A DNA stretch of 64,000 nucleotides, from assembly GCF_051020955.1 (NCBI RefSeq), contig NW_027476111.1, positions 186,001 to 250,000 on the forward strand. Direction: 5' to 3'. A model generated the notes under the pieces. That model was not told where the DNA came from and searched no databases. It saw only the letters and a list, made by a program, of their open reading frames with translations. Positions 46,545 to 57,213 of this stretch are shown here, in pieces. A program made the translations under genes and the position numbers. Position 1 is the stretch's first letter. Each line of letters begins with the position of its first letter. Origin of the DNA: Megalopta genalis. Taxonomy: Eukaryota; Arthropoda; Insecta; Hymenoptera; Halictidae.

Positions 46545-48736
46545 TACACAGCCGTGTCCATCGCCGTCACGGCCGCGGATGCGGTGGCGTCTGGGACTTT
46601 AATGGCCCCATCCGCCCCAGCGGGCGCGGCGGTAGCATCAGGCGATGCTGCCTTTCCGTTGCTGGCCACGGTGGTCGCTGCCTTGGCCATCGTGGTTTCC
46701 TTCCCTTTTTTATTGAATCTGGCAGACGACCTTTGGCCGCCTACCTTGCCTCGCCTCGCACTGGCAGGACACGCCCGGCCGCCGAGGCGGTGACCAGACG
46801 GCCTGCCCGCGCCCGCACAAAGCGGACAATTGGGCGAGGCCGTACAGGCTGCCACCTTGTGGTCACGACTGCCGCATCTATAACAGCAGTCGGACCTATC
46901 CTCGGCAGAAGTGCACCGCTGACTGGTGTGGCCAACATCAAGGCAACGGTAACACTGCAGAGGCCGGGCACTCAGGGCCTCCACGGCTGCATGGGTCCAG
47001 CCGACGGTTATCCGGCCCGCGACAGCAACCTTGCGAGCGGCCGCGGCAGGACATCGGACCCAGAGGGTGCCCAATCCCGAGGGGGAAGACCGGATTTCGC
47101 CGGTATTGATGTCCCCCTCGCTGCACCCGCCCACGCGGGCAACAGCCGCAGCGACCTCCGCCGGCGTGGTCGAATCGACCAGGCCGCGCACCCTAAGGTC
47201 AGCTTTTTTGACCGGACGCGCGACCTTTACGCCGGTGCCTGCCAGCGCTTCCGCCACTTTTGTGGCGAGGACGGTGGCCTTGGCGGCCCCATCGGTGCCA
47301 GGGACTTCCAAAATTAACCCCCCAGTCACCGCCCTTCGCGGCCTCAGCGAGGCGATGCCAATTTCTGCCAGGTCCACCTTGGACCTGGCAGTGGCCATCG
47401 CCTGCGCGTAAGTAATGTCCACGCCAGACGGAACCGTTATGGTAACCGCTGCTGTGCGTGGCGGCCGCGGAGGCAGGGGTGTCTTCCTGGGGGCCGCCGG
47501 GACCACCCGTCCTTTTTTATTATTCGCCGCCGCAGTGGCCATGGCAGCCGCCTTTTTAGCCTTGCGGCCAACCACCTGGGACCACGCCTCCTGGGGCGGA
47601 GGCGCGGCAGAGGGTAGCGCCGATTCTGCTCGCGGTCGAGCGGGCTCCGTCTGGGCCGCTATAGCCGCCCCAGCTTTCCCACCTTTCTTCTTCTTCTTCG
47701 TCTTCCGCCCCACCCTGTCCGAAGACTGTGAGGGGACGGACGGCCCAGGTGCCACCGATCGCAGGGCCGAGTCCGTTCGCGGCGCGAGCTCCCTCCTGAA
47801 TGACGCCAATTTGGCGTCTATCAGGGCGCTTATCTGCGCCAGAAAATCTGCGGGCGCAGTCGCATGTGGGGGCGAGGACTTTTCTTGCCCGGAGCGTTGG
47901 CAGTCCCGGGCGGCGACGATCGGCGGCGATACTGAGCCCTCTCCCGGGCGCGGCGGCGGAGGCATTGCGGCAGCAGCCGTACTCGCCTCCACCACCTGCC
48001 GGAGCCGAGCCACCTCCGCCCGCAGCTCCGTCATTTGCCCCCTGAGGACGGCATTCTCTGCCTCCAGGGCACGCGTGGCGTCGGTAGCTGACCTAACCGC
48101 AAGCTCGGACACCCCCACCCTGCCGTTTAAGGCGGCCACCCTTAGGGCGCGGGCCAAATTGCCCTTCAGCCCCTTTGACACGCCGGAGATCCTGGCCACC
48201 TCATCCAGGCTCTCCAATATAGCGGCCGCGACATCCCGCGTTGGACGGTTGCGGAAATTTTCCGCTATATCCGTCTTGTCCGGGAGCGGGACGCTCGACC
48301 GCGATGGTCTCGGCACGGGGGCTCCCGGGTCGAATATCGCCGCCACCTCCCTTGCCTCGGCCTCCAGCTGCGAAGCCTCGGCCAGCCTAAGTTTGGCCTC
48401 TGCGAGGCCAACATATTCGCCGGTCGTCGGCGGCCGTCCTCTTTTCCTCGCTGACGACGAGCCCGGGACACTCTGCGATGAGTGGTGGGAGGAGACAGAG
48501 AAATCTGACTCCTCCCCCTCATCGCACTCACCAAGGCCCGCTGCGGTCCTCTTTTTGCCGCGTGTCGCCGAATGCCTCCGCGACACCGGCTCTGTGCATC
48601 TTTTGAGGCGCACGATAGGCCCGCGCACCTCCACCTCACGCTCGTTTCCCCCCTCCCCGGTTATTTGTTTAAAAGAATCCATAATTGGTCCCACGAGTGT
48701 GGTCGGAAAGAAGGTCACCCCGGGCAGAGCCGCCAT
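46544..48736 (-). CDS. E8 ORF1: Gag-like protein, 730 aa
   Basis: Zinc knuckles intact (CLDVGH type first knuckle). The N-terminus is MDSFKQIT as in E5. Residues of about 220-305 match E3 including AASTA-type changes (EASTAAAAM, IVAARDCQ, PPHATAPADF). The region from the second knuckle onward (ASPNCPLCAGAGRPSG, CPASARRGKVGG) matches E1. A private change is LPDKTDIAEN near 151 (Glu to Lys). Confidence 0.92.
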   Translation of the reverse strand: MAALPGVTFFPTTLVGPIMDSFKQITGEGGNEREVEVRGPIVRLKRCTEPVSRRHSATRGKKRTAAGLGECDEGEESDFSVSSHHSSQSVPGSSSARKRGRPPTTGEYVGLAEAKLRLAEASQLEAEAREVAAIFDPGAPVPRPSRSSVPLPDKTDIAENFRNRPTRDVAAAILESLDEVARISGVSKGLKGNLARALRVAALNGRVGVSELAVRSATDATRALEAENAVLRGQMTELRAEVARLRQVVEASTAAAAMPPPPRPGEGSVSPPIVAARDCQRSGQEKSSPPHATAPADFLAQISALIDAKLASFRRELAPRTDSALRSVAPGPSVPSQSSDRVGRKTKKKKKGGKAGAAIAAQTEPARPRAESALPSAAPPPQEAWSQVVGRKAKKAAAMATAAANNKKGRVVPAAPRKTPLPPRPPRTAAVTITVPSGVDITYAQAMATARSKVDLAEIGIASLRPRRAVTGGLILEVPGTDGAAKATVLATKVAEALAGTGVKVARPVKKADLRVRGLVDSTTPAEVAAAVARVGGCSEGDINTGEIRSSPSGLGTLWVRCPAAAARKVAVAGRITVGWTHAAVEALSARPLQCYRCLDVGHTSQRCTSAEDRSDCCYRCGSRDHKVAACTASPNCPLCAGAGRPSGHRLGGRACPASARRGKVGGQRSSARFNKKGKETTMAKAATTVASNGKAASPDATAAPAGADGAIKVPDATASAAVTAMDTAV

Positions 48737-49106
48737 ACCCGGGGAAGGCTAATACACCCGGGGGTCGCCAGGTACCCCGGGGTTGTCCGCTAAAGATTGG
48801 TGCACCCACCAACCATAGCTGGCGCTTACTCCAGCTACACCCTCATCACCGCGCAACACTGCTTGGGGCTAGGGATTTTTTAGAGAGGTTGTCATCCTCG
48901 CGGCCCGGCCGGTTAAGGCAAGACCCCCGTTCCTGTAAAACATGACCACAGGTTTACGGTATGTGTCCGACTTTAGTTGGCCCCTCTCCTCAAGCCACTC
49001 CGGCATGGTAGAACCTGCCAGGGAATAAATTCCCCGCCGGCACAGCCTTGAGGATCATTAGGGCACGAAGCCCCCCCACCACGACAAGGTAGCGGACACG
49101 GGGGGG
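48737..49106 (-). other. E8 5'UTR, 370 nt
   Basis: Layout as in E1, C7 end; no gene seen. Confidence 0.75.
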
Positions 49107-49121
49107 AACCTTGACATAACC
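49107..49121. repeat. Telomere-like linker E8/E9, 1 unit
   Basis: 15 nt: A, one perfect unit (49108-49118) and ACC. Confidence 0.86.
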
Positions 49122-49139
49122 TTTTTTTTTTTTTTTTTT

Positions 49140-49660
49140 ATTTTACGTGGAGGAAATCTGCTCGCCAGACACCCCCGCCCCGCCCGGGGGAGCGGGACGA
49201 GGGTAGTGTGGGGTTTGACCCACTAAAACCTCCACGGCGACCTGAGGACGCAGGACCGATCGCTGGCGATTCAACGGGGGAGCCACGGGAACTCTTGAAG
49301 AACACTACCGCGGCTCCCCCTCGCCTGGCCGGCCATCAGGATGGTAACGATGGCCGGCCGCGTCCCGGGGGGAAATAAAATAAATCATCCCCCCTAAAAT
49401 CCATTTAAATTCGGCGGCGCGAGGGGTCGCACCCCGCACCGCCCCGACACGGCGACCGCGCGATAGGTGACCAGAGCCCCCGCCCTGATCACAGCGGCCG
49501 CCGGGGGGACGACGAGTATATCGGAGGAGGATCACAGTTAACACTCGCCTCCCTCAGACGACTCGTCATCCCCCACTCCCAACAGTGGAGGTCCTCCTCT
49601 GTTGGCGGGCGGCGGGCAATGAAACCAGCATGTTCTGGTACACCCGCCGCCCGCCTACTC
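49140..49660 (-). other. E9 3'UTR, 521 nt
   Basis: No ORF supported. Long AT patch followed by ATCATCC instead of ATCCTCC. Near the ORF2 stop it matches E6. Confidence 0.75.
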
Positions 49661-52600
49661 TCAGCTGCCCGGGGTTTCTCGGCGCGGGCGCGCACGCCGT
49701 CCCCGGGCACGTCGGGCGGGATCTGTAAGCTCCCGATCCCGCTCGGCAGCCTCCTTCCGCGACATAACCTCCTCGCAGAAAGAGATTGCTGCCGCCCACT
49801 TCCCCGGGCCCTCCAGCATGGCCCCAACTAGGCTGGAGAGTGCGAGGTCGTGGCCGACTTCCCGTTTTAGGACTCGGCGCAGCGCTGAAAAGGCGGGACA
49901 TTCCTCCAGCGTGTGCTGCGCCGAGTCTTCCTCCGCGCCACAATGGTGGCACACCGTCGTCGCTTCCCGCCCGATGCGACACAGGTAGACACCGAAGCAG
50001 CCATGCCCGGTGAACACCTGCGTCGCTCGGTAGGAGAGCCTGCCATGCCGTCTCTCCCGCCACGAGGTGAAGTGCGGCAGGAGAGCCCCGGGGACGCGCT
50101 CGCCGGCGTGGGAGCAAAGCTCGGCACGCCATCTGGCGAGCGCTAGTCGCCGGGCCTGGAGCTCGAAGCCCTCGACCGTCTCTCGCTCCGGCAGGGCCCC
50201 TCGAGCACGGCTGGCGATGCTTGTGCGCCCATAAACATAGGCGCGCACCGCCGCCTGAAGCTCGAAGGGAAGTTCTCCCGCCAGAGCAAGCGCCGCCACG
50301 GTAGACGTGGTGCGGTAACCTCTTATGAGGCGGATGGCCATCCGCCTCTGCAGCCGGCGCAACAACAGCGTGTTGCGCCGGCTGGTCATCACGTACGGCG
50401 CCCAGATTGGGGCACCGTATAAGGCCATAGACCGCACCACGCCCAGGTATAGGCGGCGCACCAAATCTCCCGGTCCCCCGAGGTTGGGCAGCAGGCGGCC
50501 CAAAGAGGCCGCCGCCTTTTCGACTCGGGGGACGAGACGGTCGAGATGCGCATCGAAGCTCCAGCGGCTGTCGAGGATCAGTCCGAGATATTTCAACTGG
50601 GACTTCACCTCGACGCAGGCTTCTCCAACCCGGATCCACGATCTGGCCGGTGGCCGAGACCGAGGCCGTCCGTGGAACCAGACAGCCTCGGCCTTCTCCG
50701 GGGCTATTTTCAGCCCCAGATCGCGGATCCTCGCGACGACGGCTGCCACCGCAACCTCTGCTCGTCGGATGGTCCTCTCGAAGGTACTTCCGACGGCGAC
50801 CACCAACGTGTCGTCCGCGTAGCAGACGAGGGTGGCACCGTCGGGCAGGGAGGCCTTTTCCAGGACCGCGTTGTAACCCAGGTCCCACAGGAGCGGTCCT
50901 AAAACAGACCCCTGCGGGACCCCGCGGTCCACTTCCCTCCGTATCATCCCGTACCGGCCCGGGTATTCGACCCACCTGTCCCGCAGGTAGGCCCCGATCA
51001 CCCGCCTCAGATAGGGAGGCACCTGGTGATCGACGAGGGCCCCCCTAATGGCGGACCAGGGCAGGGTGTTGAACGCATTGACGATGTCAATGGACACCGC
51101 CAAGCACACCCCGCCCCTTGCCACGGCATTGTCCGAGAGGGACTTGAGACGGACGATAGCGTCGACCGTCGATCGCCCCTCCCGGAAGCCAAACTGGCAG
51201 TCCGCCAGATCTGGGCCGTCGCGGGACAGGTGCCTGGAGAGGCGGGCAACAATGATCTTCTCGAAGATCTTGCCCGCCTCATCCAGGAGACAAATGGGCC
51301 GGTACGCGGAGGGAGAATCCCCCGGCCTCCCATCCGTCCTCAAGAGGACCATCCGACTTTCTCTCCATAGGTCGGGGAACGTCCCCGACCTCAGGAGCCC
51401 AGAGTAGAGGCTCCTCAGCCTCTCCCCCAGGACGCTCGTGGCGAGCAACCAGACCCGGCCGGGGATACCGTCCGGCCCCGGGGCGGTATTCTTGCCCCGG
51501 AGCCATTTGACGACCCCGGCCATCTCCTCCGGCGCGACCTCAAAATCCGGTGACCACTCATGTTCCTCTGGCTCAGGGACGGGCCGGGACGCCTCCCCGC
51601 TAACGGGGAATAAAGCGTCCACGACCCGCCCGAGCAGCCCCGGATCCAGGCTCTCCGTCACGGGGGGCGCCCAGGGACGCAATCGTCCCAATGCCATCTT
51701 GTATGGGCGCCCCCACGGATCTCGGTTTAGAGAGCCGAGGAGATCGCGCCAGGCCTGGTCCTTCGCTCGCCTGATGGCCAGCTGCAGGGCGACCACCTTC
51801 TCCCGATATCGCCCGTACAGCTGGGCAGCCAGCACGTCGTCCGTACGTCGTCGTCGACGGGCGCGAGCGTACTGGCGTCGCGCGCGGACGCACTCGGTGC
51901 GTAATTCAGCTATCGCACGCGACCACCAGTACACAGCCTTCCTCGGGAAGACCCTGGCCCGGGGCATGGCGACGTCGCAAACCGACGTCATTGCGCCCCG
52001 GAACCAACGGGCCTCCCCATTCCCGTCGACTGGCCCGGCCGGTGTTGCTGGCCAGGCCACGACGTGGGCTGCCGCCATCAGAGCGTCCCGGTCGAGGCGC
52101 TTCAGCGCCCACCGCGGTTGAGGCGATCCTTCATCAGCGGGGCGACGACGGGGTGTCGATGGTGGGGCGGCGGAGAGGTCGAGAATTATGTATCTGTGGT
52201 CAGACAACGTCTCGACCCCTTCCGCCACCCTGCACCCCGTAATACGGCGCGCGGCCGGGGGCGTTGCCCACGAAAGGTCAACGATGGACCCCCCGTTATG
52301 CCGCACGCACGTATGGACCGAGCCCGTATTCAGGAGACGGAGCTCCAGTCCCGCCGCCCAATCCAGCACCTCCCGGCCCCTCGAGTCAGTCCCGGGGGAA
52401 CCCCAAGCCGTGGCCTTGGCATTGAAGTCCCCCAGGACCAGCACCGGACGGGGATGGCAGCGGGAGACGCATCTCCCTACCCCGTCCAGATACTGCTCAA
52501 ACTCTTCGAGGGACCACCTTGGAGGTGCGTATATCGCCACAACCGCGGTTCCGCCCCAATCAACGGCCACGTATCCCAGGCCGCGCTCGATAACCGAGCA

Positions 52601-52804
52601 CGGCGGGGACCCCGACCTCCCAGCCCAAATAATCGCGGCGGAGCCAATCGAGTCCCCCATCCAGTGTGGATGTTTGGGGACCCTGTGCGGCTCCGCCACG
52701 ACTGCCAACCCGGCACCCCGCTCGGCCAGGCATTGAAACAGGAGATCCTGCGCTCTGGCCGAGCAGTTGAGGTTAACTTGTATTATCGGGCCCGGGGGCC
52801 CCAT
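49661..52804 (-). CDS. E9 ORF2: endonuclease / reverse transcriptase, 1047 aa
   Basis: Open throughout. In the RT fingers, LLRKDG reads LLRTDG (codon ACG at 51335-51337, residue 490), a lysine kept in every other copy here. AGRSGSPPCSVIERG in the endonuclease resembles E7, whereas ATSVLGE, IVRLKSL and KSQLKYLG and almost all of the C-terminal half equal E6, so the copy looks mosaic. Other private residues are CRVAEG, YIILDL, LDRDALMAA and SPDFEVAP. Confidence 0.92.
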   Translation of the reverse strand: MGPPGPIIQVNLNCSARAQDLLFQCLAERGAGLAVVAEPHRVPKHPHWMGDSIGSAAIIWAGRSGSPPCSVIERGLGYVAVDWGGTAVVAIYAPPRWSLEEFEQYLDGVGRCVSRCHPRPVLVLGDFNAKATAWGSPGTDSRGREVLDWAAGLELRLLNTGSVHTCVRHNGGSIVDLSWATPPAARRITGCRVAEGVETLSDHRYIILDLSAAPPSTPRRRPADEGSPQPRWALKRLDRDALMAAAHVVAWPATPAGPVDGNGEARWFRGAMTSVCDVAMPRARVFPRKAVYWWSRAIAELRTECVRARRQYARARRRRRTDDVLAAQLYGRYREKVVALQLAIRRAKDQAWRDLLGSLNRDPWGRPYKMALGRLRPWAPPVTESLDPGLLGRVVDALFPVSGEASRPVPEPEEHEWSPDFEVAPEEMAGVVKWLRGKNTAPGPDGIPGRVWLLATSVLGERLRSLYSGLLRSGTFPDLWRESRMVLLRTDGRPGDSPSAYRPICLLDEAGKIFEKIIVARLSRHLSRDGPDLADCQFGFREGRSTVDAIVRLKSLSDNAVARGGVCLAVSIDIVNAFNTLPWSAIRGALVDHQVPPYLRRVIGAYLRDRWVEYPGRYGMIRREVDRGVPQGSVLGPLLWDLGYNAVLEKASLPDGATLVCYADDTLVVAVGSTFERTIRRAEVAVAAVVARIRDLGLKIAPEKAEAVWFHGRPRSRPPARSWIRVGEACVEVKSQLKYLGLILDSRWSFDAHLDRLVPRVEKAAASLGRLLPNLGGPGDLVRRLYLGVVRSMALYGAPIWAPYVMTSRRNTLLLRRLQRRMAIRLIRGYRTTSTVAALALAGELPFELQAAVRAYVYGRTSIASRARGALPERETVEGFELQARRLALARWRAELCSHAGERVPGALLPHFTSWRERRHGRLSYRATQVFTGHGCFGVYLCRIGREATTVCHHCGAEEDSAQHTLEECPAFSALRRVLKREVGHDLALSSLVGAMLEGPGKWAAAISFCEEVMSRKEAAERDRELTDPARRARGRRARPRRETPGS

Positions 52805-53381
52805 TACACAGCCGTGTCCATCGCCGTCACGGCCGCGGATGCGGTGGCGTCAGGGACTTTAGTGGCCCCATTCGCCCCCGCGGGTGCGGCGGTAGCATCA
52901 GGCGGTGCCGCCTTTTCGTTGCTGGCCACGGTGGTCGCTGCCTTGGCCATCGTGGTTTCCTTCCCTTTTTTATTGAATCTGGCAGACGACCTTTGGCCGC
53001 CTACCTTGCCTCGCCTCGCACTGACAGGACACGCCCGGCCGCCGAGGCGGTGACCAGAAGGCCTGCCCGCGCCCGCACAAAGCGGACAATTGGGCGTGGC
53101 CGTACAGGCTGCCACCTTATGGTCCCGACTGCCGCATCTATAGCAGCAGTCGGACCTATCCTCGGCAGAAGTGCACCGCTGACTGGTGTGGCCAACATCA
53201 AGGCAACGGTAACACCGCAGAGGCCGGGCACTCAGGGCCTCCACGACTGCATGGGTCCAGCCGACGGTTATCCGGCCCGCGACAGCAACCTTGCGAGCGG
53301 CCGCGGCAGGACATCGGACCCAGAGGGTGCCCAATCCCGAGGGGGAAGACCGGATTTCGCCGGTATTGATGTCCCCCTCGC
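52804..53381 (-). pseudogene. E9 ORF1 C-terminal remnant (~191 codons)
   Basis: Begins near EGDINTGEIRSS and keeps the three zinc knuckles (CYRCLDVGH type, preceded by ARPLR instead of ARPLQ). No native start codon remains. Confidence 0.88.
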
Positions 53382-53395
53382 ACCTTGACATAACC
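53382..53395. repeat. Telomere-like linker E9/E10, 1 unit
   Basis: One perfect unit (53382-53392) and ACC. The first A of the usual AACC is absent at the truncated junction. Confidence 0.84.
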
Positions 53396-53411
53396 TTTTT
53401 TTTTTTTTTTT

Positions 53412-53932
53412 ATTTTACGTGGAGGAAATCTGCTCGCCAGACACCCCCGCCCCGCCCGGGGGAGCGGGACGAGGGTAGTGTGGGGTTTGACCCACTAAAA
53501 CCTCCACGGCGACCTGAGGACGCAGGACCGATCGCTGGCGATTCAACGGGGGAGCCACGGGAACTCTTGAAGAACACTACCGCGGCTCCCCCTCGCCTGG
53601 CCGGCCATCAAGATGGTAACGATGGCCGGCCGCGTCCCGAGGGGAAATAAAATAAATCCTCCCCCCTAAAATCCATTTGAATTCGGCGGCGCGAGGGGTC
53701 GCACCCCGCACCGCCCCGACACGGCGACCGCACGATAGGTGACCAGGGCCCCCGCCCTGATCACAGCGGCCGCCGGGGGGACGACGAGTATGTTGGAGGA
53801 GGATCACAATTAGCCCTCGCCTCCTTCAGGCGACTCGCCATCCCCCACTCACAACAGGGGAGGTCCTCCTATGTTGGCGGGCGGCGGGCAATGAAACCAG
53901 CATGTACTGGTACACCCGCCGCCCGCCTACTC
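53412..53932 (-). other. E10 3'UTR, 521 nt
   Basis: No ORF supported. Long AT patch; ends and hairpins as in E1. TTAGCTCCC after the ORF2 stop region is shared with E1 only, among the copies compared. Confidence 0.72.
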
Positions 53933-56650
53933 TCAGCTGCCCGGGGTTTCTCGGCGTGGGCGCGCACGCCGTCCCCGAGCACGTCGGGCGGGATCTGTTA
54001 GCTCCCGATCCCGCTCGGCAGCCTCCTTCCGCGACATAACCTCCTCGCAGAAAGAGATTGCTGCCGCCCACTTCCCCGGGCTCTCCAGCATGGCCCCAAC
54101 TAGGCTGGAGAGTGCGAGGTCGTGACCGACTTCCCGTTTTAGGACTCGGCGCAGCGCTGAAAAGGCGGGACATTCCTCCAGCGTGTGCTGCGCCGAGTCT
54201 TCCTCCGCGCCACAATGGTGGCACACCGTCGTCGCTTCCCGCCCGATGCGACACAGGTAGACACCGAAGCAGCCATGCCCGGTGAACACCTGCGTCGCTC
54301 GGTAGGAGAGCCTGCCATGCCGTCTCTCCCGCCACGAGGTGAAGTGCGGCAGGAGAGCCCCGGGGACGCGCTCGCCGGCGTGGGAGCAAAGCTCGGAACG
54401 CCATCTGGCGAGCGCTAGTCGCCGGGCCTGGAGCCCGAAGCCCTCGACCGTCTCTCGCTCCGGCGGGGCCCCTCGAGCACGGCTGGCGATGCTAGTGCGC
54501 CTATAAACATAGGCGCGCACCGCCGCCTGAAGCTCGAAGGGAAGTTCTCCCGCCAGAGCAAGCGCCGCCACGGTAGACGTGGTGCGGTAACCTCTTATGA
54601 GGCGGATAGCCATCCGCCTCTGCAGCCGGCGCAACAACAGCGTGTTGCGCCGGCTGGTCATCACGTACGGCGCCCATATTGGGGCACCGTATAAGGCCAT
54701 AGACCGCACCACGCCCAGGTATAGGCGGCGCACCAAATCTCCCGGTCCCCCGAGGTTGGGCAGCAGGCGGCCCAAAGAGGCCGCCGCCTTTTCGACTCGG
54801 GGGACGAGACGGTCGAGATGCGCATCGAAGCACCAGTGGCTGTCGAGGATCAGTCCGAGATATTTCAACTCGGACTTCACCTCGACGCAGGCTTCTCCAA
54901 CCCGGATCCACGATCTGGCCGGTGGCCGAGACCGAGGCCGTCCGTGAAACCAGACAGCCTCGGCCTTCTCCGGGGCTATTTTCAGCCCCAGATCGCGGAT
55001 CCTCGCGACGACGGCTGCCACCGCAACCTCTGCTCGTCGGATGGTCCTCTCGAAGGTACTCCCGACGGCGACCACCAACGTGTCGTCCGCGTAGCAGACG
55101 AGGGTGGCACCGTCGGGCAGGGAGGCCTTCTCCAGGACCGCGTTGTAACCCAGGTCCCACAGGAGCGGTCCTAAAACGGAACCCTGCGGGACCCCGCGGT
55201 CCACTTCCCTCCGTATCATCCCGCACCGGCCCGGGTATTCAACCCACCTGTCCCGCAGGTAGGCCCCGATCACCCGCCTCAGATAGGGAGGCACCTGGTG
55301 ATCGACGAGGGCCTCCCTAATGGCGGACCAGGGCAGGGTGTTGAACGCATTGACGATGTCAATGGACACCGCCAAGCACACCCCGCCCCTTGCCACGGCA
55401 TTGTCCGAGAGGGACTTGAGGCGGTCGATTGCGTCGACCGTCGATCGCCCCTCCCGGAAGCCAAACTGGCAGTCCGCCAGATCTGGGCCGTCGCGGGACA
55501 GGTGTCTGGAGAGGCGGGCAACAATGATCTTCTCGAAGATCTTGCCCGCCTCATCCAGGAGACAAATGGGCCGGTACGCGGAGGGAGAATCCCCCGACCT
55601 CCCATCCTTCCTCAAGAGGACCATCCGACTTTCTCTCCATAGGTCGGGGAACGTCCCCGACCTTAGGAGCCCAGAGTAGAGGCTCCTCAGCCTCTCCCCC
55701 AGGACGCTCGCGGCGAGCAACCAGGCCCGGCCGGGGATACCGTCCGGCCCCGGGGCGGTATTCTTGCCCCGGAGCCATTTGACGACCGCGGCCATCTCCG
55801 CCGGCGCGACCTCAAGATCCGGGGACCACTCATGTTCCTCTGGCTCAGGGACGGGCCGGGACGCCTCCTCGCTAACGGGGAATAAAGCGCCCACGACCCG
55901 CCCGAGCAGCCCCGGATCCAGGATCTCCGTCACGGGGGGCGCCCAGGGACGTAATCGTCCCAATGCCATCTTGTATGGGCGCCCCCACGGATCTCGGTTC
56001 AGAGAGCCGAGGAGATCGCGCCAGGCCTGGTCCTTCGCTCGCCTGATGGCCAGCTGCAGGGCGACCACCTTCTCCCGATATCTCCCATACAGCTGGGCAG
56101 CCAGCACGTCGTCCGTACGTCGTCGTCGACGGGCGCGAGCGTACTGGCGTCGCGCGCGGACGCACTCGGTGCGTAATTCCGCTATTTCGCGCGACCACCA
56201 GTACACCGCCTTCCTCGGGAAGACCTTGGCCCGGGGCATGGCGACGTCGCAAACCGACGTCATTGCGCCCCGGAACCAACGGGCCTCCCCATTCCCGTCG
56301 ACTGGCCCGGCCGGTGTTGCTGGCCAGGCCACGACGTGTGCTGCCGCCATCAGAGCGTCCTGGTCGAGGCGCTTCAGCGCCCACCGCGGCTGAGGCGAAC
56401 CTTCATCGGCGGGGCGACGACGGGGTGTCGATGGGGGGGCGGCGGAGAGATCGAGAACTATGTATCTGTGGTCAGACAACGTCTCGACCCCTTCCGCCAC
56501 CCTCCACCCCGTAATACGGCGCGCGGCCGGGGGCGTTGCCCACGAAAGGTCAACGATGGACCCCCCGTTATGCCGCACGCACGTATGGACCGAGCCCGTG
56601 TTCAGGAGACGGAGCTCCAGTCCCGCCGCCCAATCCAGCACCTCCCGGCC
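53933..56650 (-). pseudogene. E10 ORF2 fragment, RT and finger intact (~905 codons)
   Basis: Keeps residues of about 143-1047: SDHR of the endonuclease, the whole RT with YADD and the CCHC finger. The endonuclease motifs AEPH and GDFN are gone and there is no native start. An artificial in-frame start in the flanking repeat could extend it by a few codons. The upstream part matches E2 (AKVFPRK, VGALFPVSEEAS, AEMAAVVKWL, GRSGDSP), the later part does not (REALVDHQ, GRCGMIRR, SHWCFDAH). Confidence 0.88.
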
Positions 56651-56665
56651 CACCTCCTCCCGGCC
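56651..56665. other. 15-nt extra segment at E10 5' junction
   Basis: CACCTCCTCCCGGCC follows the last element bases CACCTCCCGGCC (56639-56650) and precedes CACCTTGACATA of the repeat. It is a near-duplicate of the element end with three extra bases, as might arise when the RT slips or re-copies at the end of synthesis. Confidence 0.7.
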
Positions 56666-56680
56666 CACCTTGACATAACC
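56666..56680. repeat. Telomere-like linker E10/E11, 1 unit
   Basis: C, one perfect unit (56667-56677) and ACC before the T run of E11. Confidence 0.84.
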
Positions 56681-56697
56681 TTTTTTTTTTTTTTTTT

Positions 56698-57213
56698 ATT
56701 TTACGTGGAGGAAATCTGCTCGCCAGACACCCCCGCCCCGCCCGGGGGAGCGGGACGAGGGTAGTGTGGGGTTTGACCCACTAAAACCTCCACGGCGACC
56801 TGAGGACGCAGGACCGATCGCTGGCGATTCAACGGGGGAGCCACGGGAACTCTTGAAGAACACTACCGCGGCTCCCCCTCGCCTGGCCGGCCATCAAGAT
56901 GGTAACGATGGCCGGCCGCGTCCCGGGGGGAGATAAATCCTCCCCCCTAAAATCCATTTAAATTCGGCGGCGCGAGGGGTCGCACCCCGCACCGCCCCGA
57001 CACGGCGACCGCGCGATAGGTGACCAGGGCCCCCGCCCTGATCACAACGGCCGCCGGGGGGACGACGAGTATATTGGAGGAGGATCACAGTTAACACTCG
57101 CCTCCTTCAGACGACTCGTCATCCCCCACTCCCAACAGTGGACGTCCTCCTCTGTTGGCGGGCGGCGGGCAATGAAACCAGCATGTTCTGGTACACCCGC
57201 CGCCCGCCTACTC
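56698..57213 (-). other. E11 3'UTR, 516 nt
   Basis: No ORF supported. Short AT patch (GAGATAAATCC) as in E3. The bases next to ORF2 resemble E6 and E9. Confidence 0.75.

Larger units (their letters stand above)
42858..49106 (-). mobile_element. E8: full-length SART-like element
   Basis: Complete from A22 tail (42858-42879) to C7 5' end (49100-49106). ORF1 is a clear mosaic of blocks seen in E3, E1 and E5. Confidence 0.93.
49122..53381 (-). mobile_element. E9: 5'-truncated element, ORF2 open
   Basis: Runs from A18 tail (49122-49139) to about 53381, where ORF1 similarity stops after CCCCCTCGC and the repeat begins. The 5'UTR and about 538 ORF1 codons are missing. Confidence 0.92.
53396..56650 (-). 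mobile_element. E10: 5'-truncated element, ORF2 endonuclease lost
   Basis: Runs from A16 tail (53396-53411) to about 56650, inside the endonuclease part of ORF2. ORF1 and the 5'UTR are absent. Between the element and the repeat is a 15-nt extra segment that resembles a second copy of the element's end. Confidence 0.9.
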
